Positions 1 to 6,713 of a DNA stretch of 12,997 bases are shown piece by piece (positions within the stretch are counted from its first letter, which is position 1; each line of letters begins with the position of its first letter). Location of the stretch: assembly GCA_029939785.1 (NCBI GenBank), contig JAOZSG010000054.1, positions 1 through 12,997 of the forward strand, written 5' to 3'. Below the pieces are notes generated by a model. It saw nothing but the letters and a program-made list of their open reading frames with translations, ran no database searches and was not told the DNA's origin. The DNA is from Fidelibacterota bacterium (GTDB lineage: Bacteria; Fidelibacterota; UBA2242; JAFGTP01). Both the position numbers and the translations under genes were made by a program.

Positions 1-42
1 TAGAAAATATAATAAACTAAAATATAGAACACAAGAGCCTGT

Positions 43-57
43 TGTGAAATTTTCACA
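43..57. repeat. Perfect 7-bp inverted repeat (operator-like palindrome)
   Basis: TGTGAAA-T-TTTCACA is a perfect palindrome with a one-base centre. It resembles the TGTGA...TCACA half-sites of CRP/FNR-family operators, but the half-sites are 5 bases apart rather than the usual 6. The gene it might control lies outside the window or is not recognisable. A regulatory role is only a possibility. Confidence 0.3.
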
Positions 58-178
58 GAATATTTAAACAATCTTTTTGTGCAAAATCTTAATTACATTC
101 ACCCACGGGTATACTTTTGGGTATAGCAAAATACTCACGAGGGTAAAATATATCAAAATATACATGAATATATCACCC

Positions 179-209
179 AAAATCATTATCTTATGTACAA
201 CATGATTTT
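179..209 (-). terminator. Weak A/T-rich hairpin downstream of the tRNA
   Basis: AAAATCAT (179-186) and ATGATTTT (202-209) form a perfect 8-bp inverted repeat with a 15-base loop, 34 bases beyond the 3' end of the minus-strand tRNA. The stem is almost all A:T and the T-run is only four bases and part of the stem. A terminator role for the tRNA transcript is plausible but weak. Confidence 0.3.
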
Positions 210-242
210 TCACATCAACGTAAGCATTTATTTTTAAAGGAG

Positions 243-315
243 TACCCCCGACAGGAGTCGAACCCGTGCTTTCGGCTCCGGAGGCCAACGCTCTATCCAA
301 CTGAGCTACGGGGGC
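243..315 (-). tRNA. tRNA-Arg (anticodon CCG)
   Basis: The minus strand folds into a complete 73-base cloverleaf. The acceptor stem GCCCCCG pairs with CGGGGGT (closing pair G1-U72), the D-arm is GCTC/GAGC, the anticodon stem is TTGGC/GCCGA, and the T-arm is ACGGG/CCTGT around TTCGACT. The anticodon loop CTCCGGA places CCG at positions 34-36, which reads the Arg codon CGG. The discriminator is A. The 3' CCA is not encoded (CTC follows), so it must be added by the CCA-adding enzyme. The gene is divergent from the secreted protein at 369. Confidence 0.96.
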
Positions 316-368
316 ATAAAAAGCCTATAAAGTTAATTGTAAAAAACGAAAGAGCCAAGAATAAAAAC

Positions 369-1643
369 ATGAGATATTTTAAACAAAATCTAAAAAAATA
401 CCAAAAATTATTAATAATATTATTCATTTTTAATCATCAACTAATCTTTGCAAATACTGAGTTTATGCAAAATTATTCAAATAATATTATCAATATTTCC
501 AATGCAATTAATCAATATTGTTTAATAATTAATAAGTCAAAATCTCTCATTGATGTTATTTCAATAGAATCTCCTGAAAAATTTACACTGGTTGATAGTT
601 ATGAACTTATCCCTTTATCAAATACTGATAATAAGGTTCAGTCTAATGATAAAAATTTCCCAGAAGGAATTTATTATATAAATGAAATAATAAAAGTAAA
701 TGATTATAATAAACCTGAAGAAATTATTGCTTTAGTAATGAACTATCCAAACGATGCAGATATTATTCAGAAAAGAACAGGATCAAATATATGGATACAA
801 AATTATAATAATAAAATACAACAAAACCATAGTTGTTTTTATTTAAAAACACAATCACTTAATTCTTTGAGAAAATATATTATCGTAGATCGAACACCTA
901 TTATTATTATTCACGAAAACACACCAATAACCATGGAAAAGCAATCAACATTAAAAAACAAATGGAATAATTTGTTAATTGAATGGAAAGATTCTTTTAA
1001 CAGCAAACATCTGGTTTCACATTTTAATATGTACGTATCAACACAAAATGATCATAATATAGAATATTCTCAAACTATTAATTCAATTTTGAGGAGAAAA
1101 TCTACTGAAGGAATTTATTTTACTATTGAAAATATCATTTTGTTTTCCACTCCACAGGAAATACAGGCAAAATTCACTTTCAATTTTAATAGTCCTACCT
1201 ATAATAAAAACGGGAATATAATATTGACCTTTGTACCGATTGGTAGTTCATGGAAAATAATTAATGAACGATTTTATCAGATAACAAGACAAGATGATGA
1301 GATTCAACTAATTACTAATTTCATAGAAAAATGGAAAGAATCCTGGATAAATAAAAATATCAAAAAGTTTATGTCTTTTTATGATTCTGATTTTAATGAC
1401 GGTTTGAAAAATTACAGAGAATATTATGATTATAAAAAAAATACTTTCAAACGAGCAGAACCAATTACAATCGGAATATCATCAATGCAGATAAATAAAA
1501 ACAAAGACTATCTTTGGGAAATAACTTTTATTCAGAAATATACTTCCGGAATGTACTCTGATAAAGGTAAAAAAACTATCATGCTAAAGGGAAAAGATGG
1601 TGGTTTCAAAATCATCAGTGAAACCTGGGAAAAGATTGATTAA
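369..1643 (+). CDS. Degenerate L,D-transpeptidase (YkuD-like) with two C-terminal NTF2-like domains, secreted
   Basis: The 424-residue protein starts with a signal peptide (KKYQKLLIILFIFNHQLIFAN, cleavage near residue 29), so it acts outside the cytoplasmic membrane. Residues 48-182 follow the L,D-transpeptidase (YkuD) fold as found in the Cds6-type subfamily: FPEGIYYINEIIK (97-109), ALVMNYPN (121-128), RTGSNIWIQ (136-144), then RTPIIIIHE (175-183). In active members the segment after IW is I-H-G and the nucleophile sits in a S/T-x-G-C motif. Here the histidine is Gln144, the glycine before the cysteine is Ser155, and only Cys156 remains, with a loop about five residues shorter than usual. 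Residues 198-306 and 314-422 look like two NTF2/SnoaL-like repeats, each opening with a W-K-x-S-[FW] helix. By inference it is a non-catalytic cell-wall-associated or binding protein. No strong Shine-Dalgarno precedes the ATG, but the signal peptide supports this start. It has no co-directional neighbours. Confidence 0.75.
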   Translation: MRYFKQNLKKYQKLLIILFIFNHQLIFANTEFMQNYSNNIINISNAINQYCLIINKSKSLIDVISIESPEKFTLVDSYELIPLSNTDNKVQSNDKNFPEGIYYINEIIKVNDYNKPEEIIALVMNYPNDADIIQKRTGSNIWIQNYNNKIQQNHSCFYLKTQSLNSLRKYIIVDRTPIIIIHENTPITMEKQSTLKNKWNNLLIEWKDSFNSKHLVSHFNMYVSTQNDHNIEYSQTINSILRRKSTEGIYFTIENIILFSTPQEIQAKFTFNFNSPTYNKNGNIILTFVPIGSSWKIINERFYQITRQDDEIQLITNFIEKWKESWINKNIKKFMSFYDSDFNDGLKNYREYYDYKKNTFKRAEPITIGISSMQINKNKDYLWEITFIQKYTSGMYSDKGKKTIMLKGKDGGFKIISETWEKID

Positions 1644-2056
1644 TTTAATTGATAAGGGCTATCTAACAACATCCTTACTTTCCAATAATCAACAATTTTT
1701 CTAACACGTTTTGGTCGCCATTTCCGTTTTTCTATAATTTTTAATATTTCTATTGCATTATCTTTTTGACCGGATTTAAAATATGCTACCATAAATAAAA
1801 TTTTAGAATGGACATCTCTTTTCTCTGCATGTTTTTCTTCACCGAGTCTAACTGCTTCCTGATATTTATTTTTCTTAATTAACTCTGACATTTTCGTTGA
1901 TAAATGATATTTAAGTTCTATTTTTATAAATATAATATTTAACATAATAATCAAACAAAGTGTCAGAAAAAAATTTATCTGAATTAATAATAAAAAATAT
2001 GTTAATCCGAATAGCAAAATATATTTGACAGCCATTTTAATATAAATCAAAATCAT
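1640..2056 (-). CDS. Small membrane protein with TPR-like cytoplasmic tail
   Basis: I do not recognise a named family. The 138 residues start with two closely spaced hydrophobic segments (about 9-27 and 28-46). A soluble region (about 52-112) follows that has the helix-turn-helix spacing of tetratricopeptide repeats: KKNKYQEAVRLGEEKH, then ILFMVAYFKSGQKDNAIEILK. The C-terminus is basic (KRKWRPKRVRK). It lies 11 bases downstream of the aminopeptidase P gene on the same strand, so the two are probably co-transcribed. Its stop codon overlaps the stop codon of the convergent gene at 369-1643 by four bases. The start is uncertain: no Shine-Dalgarno is well placed for this ATG, and a second ATG lies at codon 8. 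TPR-like segments usually mediate protein contacts; a specific role cannot be inferred. Confidence 0.65.
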   Translation of the reverse strand: MILIYIKMAVKYILLFGLTYFLLLIQINFFLTLCLIIMLNIIFIKIELKYHLSTKMSELIKKNKYQEAVRLGEEKHAEKRDVHSKILFMVAYFKSGQKDNAIEILKIIEKRKWRPKRVRKIVDYWKVRMLLDSPYQLN

Positions 2057-2067
2057 AGATATATACT

Positions 2068-3843
2068 CTAAATTTTCCTCGTCTCATTTTTTAACCATTT
2101 TTCTTCTACATCTGTTAAAAAAGGTTTTAACGAATTATAAACTTTTTCATGATAATCATTTAGCCATTTTTTCTCAGCCTTAGATAAATTTTCAGGAATA
2201 ACCAGATTTAAATCAATTGGACAAAGAGTAATTGTATCAAAACCATAAAAAGTTCCAATTTCATTTTCAATCTTTTTAACAGTGACAATCAGGTTTTCAA
2301 TTCTGATACCAAATTTTCCTTCCAAATACATTCCAGGTTCATTGGAAGTAACCATTCCCAATTCAATTATTTCATTATTTGTTGGGCGAATTTGCTGTGG
2401 TCCCTCGTGAACACTTAAAAAATGTCCAACGCCATGACCCGTACCATGACTATAATTATATCCAATTTCCCATAATGGTGCTCTGGAAAAAGTATCTATC
2501 ATTGCACCTGTATAACCTTTTGGAAATATAGATTTTGCCAGATTGATATGGCCTCTTAACACAGATGTAAAGGCTTCTTTTTCTTCCTGTTTTATATTAC
2601 CGAGACTTATTGTTCTTGTAATATCAGTTGTTCCATCCAGATATTGTGCTCCTGAATCAACAAGTAATAATCCATCTGCATCAATTTTTGCAGCAGAATC
2701 GGGTTTAGCAGAATAATGTACAATTGCACCATTTTCTTTATATCCTGCTATTGTATTAAAACTTAATCCGTGGAATTTTTCTCCTTTAGCACGAAATTCC
2801 TCTAATTTTTCAGCTATAGTAATTTCTGTATGTTGTTCTGTCTCCAAATTATTTTTCAGCCAATACATCCATTTGACCATTGCAACACCATCACGAATAT
2901 GTGCATTTTTAAAACCTTTAATTTCAACATTATTCTTCATTGCTTTTATTGATGAAATAAAATTAGAATGTTGAATAATATTACAAAAAAGTGGAATCAT
3001 ATTTTTCAGTTTTATACTGATTTTCCCCGGATCCAAAAGGATTTTTTCATTTAAAGGAAGGTCTTTTAAAAAAAGACATATATCATCATAATCTCGAATT
3101 TCAATTCCATCAGATTCAAGATTTTTTACTATTTCCTGTTTAATTTTTTCCTTTTTTATGAATAATATATTTTTATTCTGACTAATATAAGCAAAACAAA
3201 TTACAACAGGATTATACTCTATATCTGTTCCACGAATATTAAATAACCATGCTATATCATCAAGAGCGGCAATAAGGTGAGAATTTGCACCATACACATT
3301 AAGTTTTTTTATTACTCTATCCAATTTGTCAATTCGGTTTTCGCCAACTGTATCAATTCCTACTTCTATAATTTTGCCTAATGGAATTGAAGGTCTGTTT
3401 TCCCAAATATCATCAATCAGATCACTTAAATAATATAGAGATATATTCTTTTCATCTAATTTATTTTTTAAACTTTCATATTCAATTACAGAGAGTAAAC
3501 CACCATCGAATCCTACTGTAGAATCGGAAGGAAGCATGTCTTTTAACCAGGAAAGATAATCCGGCACATCAGGCATACCCATTCTAAATAATTTAATTCC
3601 TGTTCCATCTAATTCCTTTGCAGCCTGAATAAAATATCTGGAATCAGTCCATAATCCTGCCATGTCCTTTGTAATAACTAAAGTTCCTGCTGACCCGGTA
3701 AATCCTGATAACCATTCTCTTGATTTCCAATGCTCTGCCACATATTCACTCTGGTGAGTATCTGCACTTGGTGCTATCCAGGCATCAATCTTTTTGCTTT
3801 TCATTAATTGTCGTAATTGTTGAATTTTATCCGCATTGGTCAC
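2068..3843 (-). CDS. Xaa-Pro aminopeptidase (aminopeptidase P, M24B)
   Basis: This enzyme releases the N-terminal residue from peptides with proline in second position, using a dinuclear metal site; it is probably cytoplasmic. Numbered from the GTG start (591 residues), the metal ligands are Asp396 (LLLVDSGAQ), Asp407 (GTTDITRT), His470 (HGTGHGVGH), Glu502 (TSNEPGMY) and Glu516 (GIRIENLIV). Catalytic histidines match His376 (IVHYS), His466 and His479 (VHEGP). The length and the two creatinase-like N-terminal domains fit the long XPNPEP1-like subfamily, including the C-terminal M24_C extension, rather than the ~440-residue E. coli PepP type. The frame opens with a TTG at 3858, but GGAGG lies inside codons 1-3 of that reading and is 8 bases before a GTG at 3843, so GTG is the better start. 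The small membrane protein gene follows 11 bases downstream. Confidence 0.93.
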   Translation of the reverse strand: MTNADKIQQLRQLMKSKKIDAWIAPSADTHQSEYVAEHWKSREWLSGFTGSAGTLVITKDMAGLWTDSRYFIQAAKELDGTGIKLFRMGMPDVPDYLSWLKDMLPSDSTVGFDGGLLSVIEYESLKNKLDEKNISLYYLSDLIDDIWENRPSIPLGKIIEVGIDTVGENRIDKLDRVIKKLNVYGANSHLIAALDDIAWLFNIRGTDIEYNPVVICFAYISQNKNILFIKKEKIKQEIVKNLESDGIEIRDYDDICLFLKDLPLNEKILLDPGKISIKLKNMIPLFCNIIQHSNFISSIKAMKNNVEIKGFKNAHIRDGVAMVKWMYWLKNNLETEQHTEITIAEKLEEFRAKGEKFHGLSFNTIAGYKENGAIVHYSAKPDSAAKIDADGLLLVDSGAQYLDGTTDITRTISLGNIKQEEKEAFTSVLRGHINLAKSIFPKGYTGAMIDTFSRAPLWEIGYNYSHGTGHGVGHFLSVHEGPQQIRPTNNEIIELGMVTSNEPGMYLEGKFGIRIENLIVTVKKIENEIGTFYGFDTITLCPIDLNLVIPENLSKAEKKWLNDYHEKVYNSLKPFLTDVEEKWLKNETRKI

Positions 3844-3931
3844 TTGATTATCCTCCAAATTTAATACTGTTGCAAAGAACCTGAAAATGGAATTTAATTA
3901 AGACATCTGATTTTTTTAAGGATTATTTAAT

Positions 3932-3960
3932 AAAAAAGCCCATCATAATTGACAGGCTTT
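3932..3960 (-). terminator. Intrinsic terminator of the rpoD-rpsU transcript
   Basis: Read on the minus strand, AAAGCC-TG-TCA, loop ATTA, TGA-TG-GGCTTT forms a hairpin with an inner 3-bp and an outer 6-bp stem separated by a TG/TG mismatch. A run of Ts follows directly. It lies 25 bases after the rpsU stop codon and separates rpsU from the aminopeptidase gene. Confidence 0.8.
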
Positions 3961-3985
3961 AGAGTTGCTGAAAAAAGTAAAGTAT

Positions 3986-4183
3986 CTATCTTTGTCTCAT
4001 TCTCATTGCTCTGCGAATTCTTTTTAAAGACTGAGCTTTTCTCAAACGCATTTCCTCACTTGGTTTTACATAGTATTCATTTTTTTTGTAATCTTTTAGA
4101 ATACCTGACTTTTCAAATTTCTTTTTGAAACGTCTTAACGCTTTTTCGATTGGCTCGTTTGCTCTTACTTTTACTTGGATCAT
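3986..4183 (-). CDS. rpsU: 30S ribosomal protein S21
   Basis: The 65-residue protein is a typical bS21: the N-terminus MIQVKVRANEPIEKALRRF, the KKKFEKSGIL segment, and a very basic C-terminal helix (RLRKAQSLKRIRRAMRMRQR). bS21 is a late-binding component of the small subunit near the 3' end of 16S rRNA and assists initiation. The ATG is preceded by a good Shine-Dalgarno (GAGGTGA). The gene starts 22 bases after the rpoD stop codon and shares its transcript, which ends at the terminator at 3932-3960. Family and start are both secure. Confidence 0.97.
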   Translation of the reverse strand: MIQVKVRANEPIEKALRRFKKKFEKSGILKDYKKNEYYVKPSEEMRLRKAQSLKRIRRAMRMRQR

Positions 4184-4205
4184 TTACAACTCACCTCACT
4201 TTCAG

Positions 4206-5066
4206 TTATCCAAGATACGATCTTAGTTTTTCACTACGTGTTTTATGACGAAGCCTGTTAATGGCTTTTTCTTTTATCTGACGAACTCTCTCACGAGTTA
4301 GTCCAAATTCATCACCTATTTCATTTAATGTCAATGAATATTCCCTGTCAATTCCAAAATACATTTGGATAACTTTTCTTTCTCTTTCTTTCAGAGTGCC
4401 TAAAGTTTCCCTGATTTCCTGTCTAAGCGAATCTCCCATGATTTCATCATCAGGATTTTTCTGACCACTATCTTTGATAATGTCCATTAAACAATTTTTT
4501 TCGCCATCACGAAATGGTGCATTTAATGATTGATGTCTTCTGGAAATTCTAATTGCATTAGAAACATCATTGGAATTCATATTCAGATTATGTGCAATTT
4601 CATCCTGTCCTGGTGTACGTTCGTTTGATTTTTCCAGGCTTTCTGCTTCTTTAGTAATTTTACTTATTGTGCCTACTCTATTTAAAGGTAATCGCACGAT
4701 TCGAGAATGTTCAGCTAATGCCTGTAAAATTGATTGTCTGATCCACCAAACAGCATAGGAAATAAATTTGAATCCACGTGTTTCATCAAATCTTTCTGCA
4801 GCTTTAATCAATCCAAGATTTCCTTCATTGATTAAATCAGTTAAAGGTAGTCCCTGTCCCTGATAATCTTTTGCTACACTTACAACAAATCGTAGGTTGG
4901 ATTCTGTTAATTTTTTTAATGCAGCACGCTCTCCTGCCCGAACTCTTTGAGCAAGATCAATTTCTTCATCCGGAGTTAATGGTTCATATTGACCAATCTC
5001 CTCAAGATATTTACCTAAAGCTCTGTTCGCATCGGATTTCTTAATTTTTTTTGTCTTTTTCGCCAT
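4206..5066 (-). CDS. rpoD: RNA polymerase primary sigma factor (short SigA/RpoD type)
   Basis: The 286-residue sigma-70 protein directs RNA polymerase to housekeeping promoters. Region 1.2 lies at about residues 12-45 (LGKYLEEIGQYEPLTPDEE), region 2 at 50-119 with the core-binding DLINEGNLGLIKAAERFD and the -10-recognising YAVWWIRQSI (104-113), region 3 at about 125-205, and region 4 at 217-280. The region 4.2 helix-turn-helix (LTLNEIGDEFGLTRERVRQI, 245-264) contacts the -35 element. Region 1.1 and the large non-conserved insert of proteobacterial RpoD are absent, as in the compact primary sigma factors of Bacteroidota and relatives. The N-terminus is lysine-rich (AKKTKKIKK). A clear promoter lies upstream (5124-5152) and rpsU follows after 22 bases. 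The AAAGG upstream of the ATG is a distant, weak Shine-Dalgarno. Confidence 0.95.
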   Translation of the reverse strand: MAKKTKKIKKSDANRALGKYLEEIGQYEPLTPDEEIDLAQRVRAGERAALKKLTESNLRFVVSVAKDYQGQGLPLTDLINEGNLGLIKAAERFDETRGFKFISYAVWWIRQSILQALAEHSRIVRLPLNRVGTISKITKEAESLEKSNERTPGQDEIAHNLNMNSNDVSNAIRISRRHQSLNAPFRDGEKNCLMDIIKDSGQKNPDDEIMGDSLRQEIRETLGTLKERERKVIQMYFGIDREYSLTLNEIGDEFGLTRERVRQIKEKAINRLRHKTRSEKLRSYLG

Positions 5067-5123
5067 TAATTAATTACAACCTTTGTTATGTTTATTTAAA
5101 ATTCAAAATGTCCTAAGCCTCTA

Positions 5124-5152
5124 AATATAATATATTTTTTTTTCATTATCAA
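5124..5152 (-). promoter_or_regulatory. Sigma-70-type promoter of rpoD-rpsU
   Basis: On the minus strand TTGATA (-35, 5147-5152) and TATATT (-10, 5124-5129) are separated by exactly 17 bases. Each hexamer matches the consensus at five of six positions. The spacer contains a run of nine A. Transcription would start near 5117, about 50 bases before the rpoD ATG. Confidence 0.65.
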
Positions 5153-5389
5153 TTCAAATATATTAATAAAAAAAAACGTTTATAAATTAAAATATGAATT
5201 AAGATTTAATTCCGCAATCAGTCAAGTCGAAAATAATCATTTTTTTTCTTCCGATTTATTCATTTCTATATTTTTATCTTTATCTTTCTATATTTATTAT
5301 TGGATTTTATCAAAAATATTTTCAAAAAAAACTTAGTAATATCTTATTTGAACAACTAAACAATCAAATAGTTACAGTTTTAATTGTTT
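5153..5389. other. Gene-free A+T-rich stretch
   Basis: No reading frame, RNA fold or repeat that I can support. It lies between the rpoD promoter and the recognisable end of the ATPase pseudogene, and may hold the unrecognisable 3' part of that gene; six-frame reading gives only frames broken by stops. Confidence 0.4.
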
Positions 5390-5640
5390 TTTACGAAATA
5401 ATTCAGGAACGTATTGAACTTCATCCAAAATAATATTCCATGTTCAAGTAGATAAAAATCCTTTCAGATCTTATCTTGCAAATTCTCTCTTATCTAAATC
5501 TTCCAAATTAATACAAGTATGTTCTGGAAATGCATCTTTATCTAATGTTGTTTACCGGATTGTCTTGGACTCACAATAGCTATTACAGATATTTTTTGAG
5601 CAACAGATATAATTTTATCTTTTAATGTTCATTTATCATC
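5390..5640 (-). pseudogene. Remnant of an AAA/DUF4143-type ATPase (N-terminal part)
   Basis: Translated with corrections, the minus strand reads TLKDKIISVAQKISVIAIV, the Walker A motif SPRQSGK (5551-5571), TTLDKDAFPEH, INLEDLDKREFAR, DLKGFLS, and the Walker B motif IILDEVQ (5414-5434) followed by YVPELF. This order matches the start of the AAA_14/DUF4143 ATPase family, usually about 380-400 residues. The copy is broken by a -1 frameshift right after the Walker A lysine (5550/5551), TAA at 5471-5473, TGA at 5444-5446, and TGA at 5629-5631 where family members often have arginine. Nothing recognisable follows the VPELF motif, so about three quarters of the gene is lost. These ATPases are common accessory genes of unclear function, often found near toxin-antitoxin modules as here. 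The family match is by eye. Confidence 0.8.
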
Positions 5641-5882
5641 ATTTACGAGATTAAGTTATGTTAATTAGACTTTCAAGTTCTAATTTGCATAAAATGATAA
5701 AAAAAATTTTGGGTTAGTGTACCTAAACGTACAATGTTTTTGAATGTCTAAATGCAATTACAAATAGTGTCACTGAAAATATTCATCCTGAAATAATAAG
5801 CGCATAATGGTGAACTACTGAAAGTCAATATCTAAAAATTTATCCAAGTTCCAAAAACTTCAAAAAAGTCTAAAAACTACCC
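5641..5882. other. Gene-free stretch between ATPase remnant and vapBC
   Basis: No intact frame or recognisable homology on either strand. A short inverted repeat, TGTAC-CTAAAC-GTACA, lies near 5718-5733. The segment at about 5850-5890 is a low-complexity A-rich tract. It is probably decayed accessory DNA. Confidence 0.4.
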
Positions 5883-5911
5883 AAAAAAAAGAACAACTCT
5901 TTCAGTTGATC
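5883..5911 (-). terminator. Intrinsic terminator of vapBC
   Basis: On the minus strand CAACT-GAAAG-AGTTG forms a hairpin that extends outward by GA/TC past one T-T mismatch, and is followed by eight Ts. It starts 27 bases after the vapC stop codon. Confidence 0.75.
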
Positions 5912-5937
5912 TCCACTAAATTGTTAGCATTTTATTA

Positions 5938-6330
5938 TTATCTAATCCAATTATCTATCGTTAAATTTTTAAATCTATTGAAATGTTTAGTGTTTCCAGT
6001 TATTAATTTTGTACATTTTGTAAGTGTTACTGATGCAATTAAAATATCGGTATCAGGTAATAATATATTTTCCTTATAAAGATTACTTTTTATTTCTCCA
6101 AATTTTTTAAGTATTTCCAGGTCTGTATTTATTACATCAATTGACAGTAAAAATTCTTCAATAGCATTTATATTTTTTTGCTTAAATTTAGATCTTTCTG
6201 CTCCATAGAAAAGTTCTGCAACGGTCATAAATGAAATTGCGACTCTTTCCTCACAATCAATTCTTTTTTCAATGATTTTTTGATTTCCTCTTAAAATTTC
6301 AATACAAACATCAGTATCCAACAAAATCAT
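5938..6330 (-). CDS. vapC: VapC-family PIN-domain toxin ribonuclease
   Basis: The 130-residue protein is a complete PIN domain. VapC toxins are Mg2+-dependent RNases that cut tRNA or rRNA and stop translation until bound by their antitoxin. The acidic catalytic residues are in place: Asp5 (MILLDTDV), Glu39 (TVAELFYGA), Asp93/Asp95 (LLPDTDILIAS), and the fourth position in TGNTKHF (Asn113, often Asp or Asn in the family). The C-terminus NLTIDNWI is the usual VapC ending. Its ATG overlaps the antitoxin stop codon as ATGA, showing translational coupling, and a terminator follows 27 bases downstream. It looks intact and active. Substrate RNA cannot be told from sequence. Confidence 0.93.
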   Translation of the reverse strand: MILLDTDVCIEILRGNQKIIEKRIDCEERVAISFMTVAELFYGAERSKFKQKNINAIEEFLLSIDVINTDLEILKKFGEIKSNLYKENILLPDTDILIASVTLTKCTKLITGNTKHFNRFKNLTIDNWIR

Positions 6331-6611
6331 AATTCAAATTCTCTTCCTAAAGTTCTATTTTGAAAAATATCTTCTTTAATCTCTTCAGTAGTACGATCAT
6401 CTTGCCAACTATTTGATAATTTTTTCCATATATTGACTTGAGAACTTTTACTGATGTGGTTTTTAATTATAAATCGATTTTTTATTTCTTCTTGTATTCC
6501 TCGTTCTAAAACCATCAAAATCTCACTATTTAAACTTCTTTTTTCCATTTCAGAAAGTGTTTTAATTTTTGTGATTACATCATCTGGTATATTTCTAATT
6601 GTTATATTCAT
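6327..6611 (-). CDS. vapB: FitA/VapB-like antitoxin, ribbon-helix-helix
   Basis: The N-terminus MNITIRNIPDDVITKIKTLSEMEKRSLNSEILMVLE (residues 1-36, read in two parts) is an Arc/FitA-type ribbon-helix-helix: the strand NITIRNI binds DNA and the two helices dimerise. The C-terminal part (about 60-94) is polar and ends TLGREFEL, like FitA/VapB tails that insert into the toxin's active site. It neutralises the VapC encoded downstream and should autorepress the pair. The frame has an earlier ATG at 6626, but GAGG lies 9 bases before the ATG at 6611 and overlaps the earlier ATG, which has no Shine-Dalgarno of its own; I therefore choose 6611 (94 residues). The promoter and repeats upstream fit an autoregulated operon. 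Confidence 0.9.
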   Translation of the reverse strand: MNITIRNIPDDVITKIKTLSEMEKRSLNSEILMVLERGIQEEIKNRFIIKNHISKSSQVNIWKKLSNSWQDDRTTEEIKEDIFQNRTLGREFEL

Positions 6612-6645
6612 ATTCTTTTTCCTCATAATTACAATTTAAAATATG

Positions 6646-6683
6646 TATAGTTACAATATAGTTACATTTTGATTGCTAATCAA
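6646..6683 (-). promoter_or_regulatory. vapBC promoter with operator repeats
   Basis: On the minus strand TTGATT (-35, 6678-6683) and TATATT (-10, 6655-6660) are 17 bases apart. Two perfect copies of TGTAACTATA (6657-6666 and 6646-6655) repeat with an 11-base period over the -10 and the start site. A perfect inverted repeat TTGATT-AGC-AATCAA (6669-6683) covers the -35. A weaker copy, TGTAATTAT (6625-6633), lies 22 bases, two periods, further downstream. This is the arrangement expected for a ribbon-helix-helix autorepressor. Confidence 0.65.
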
Positions 6684-6713
6684 TAATTGTTTATCTTTTC
6701 AGGAAATTTTTTA

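Noticed and set aside
109..160. Short repeats (GGGTATA and related) that might suggest a CRISPR array or attachment site next to the tRNA
   Set aside because: Units are short, irregular and not separated by spacers of constant length; no copy of the tRNA 3' end is seen, so there is no evidence of integration.
64..300. Minus-strand open frame of 78 codons
   Set aside because: It runs through the tRNA-Arg gene, and its N-terminal part is translated tRNA; no ribosome binding site and no family resemblance.
4570..4758. Plus-strand open frame inside rpoD
   Set aside because: It lies opposite a conserved sigma-factor region and has no independent features.
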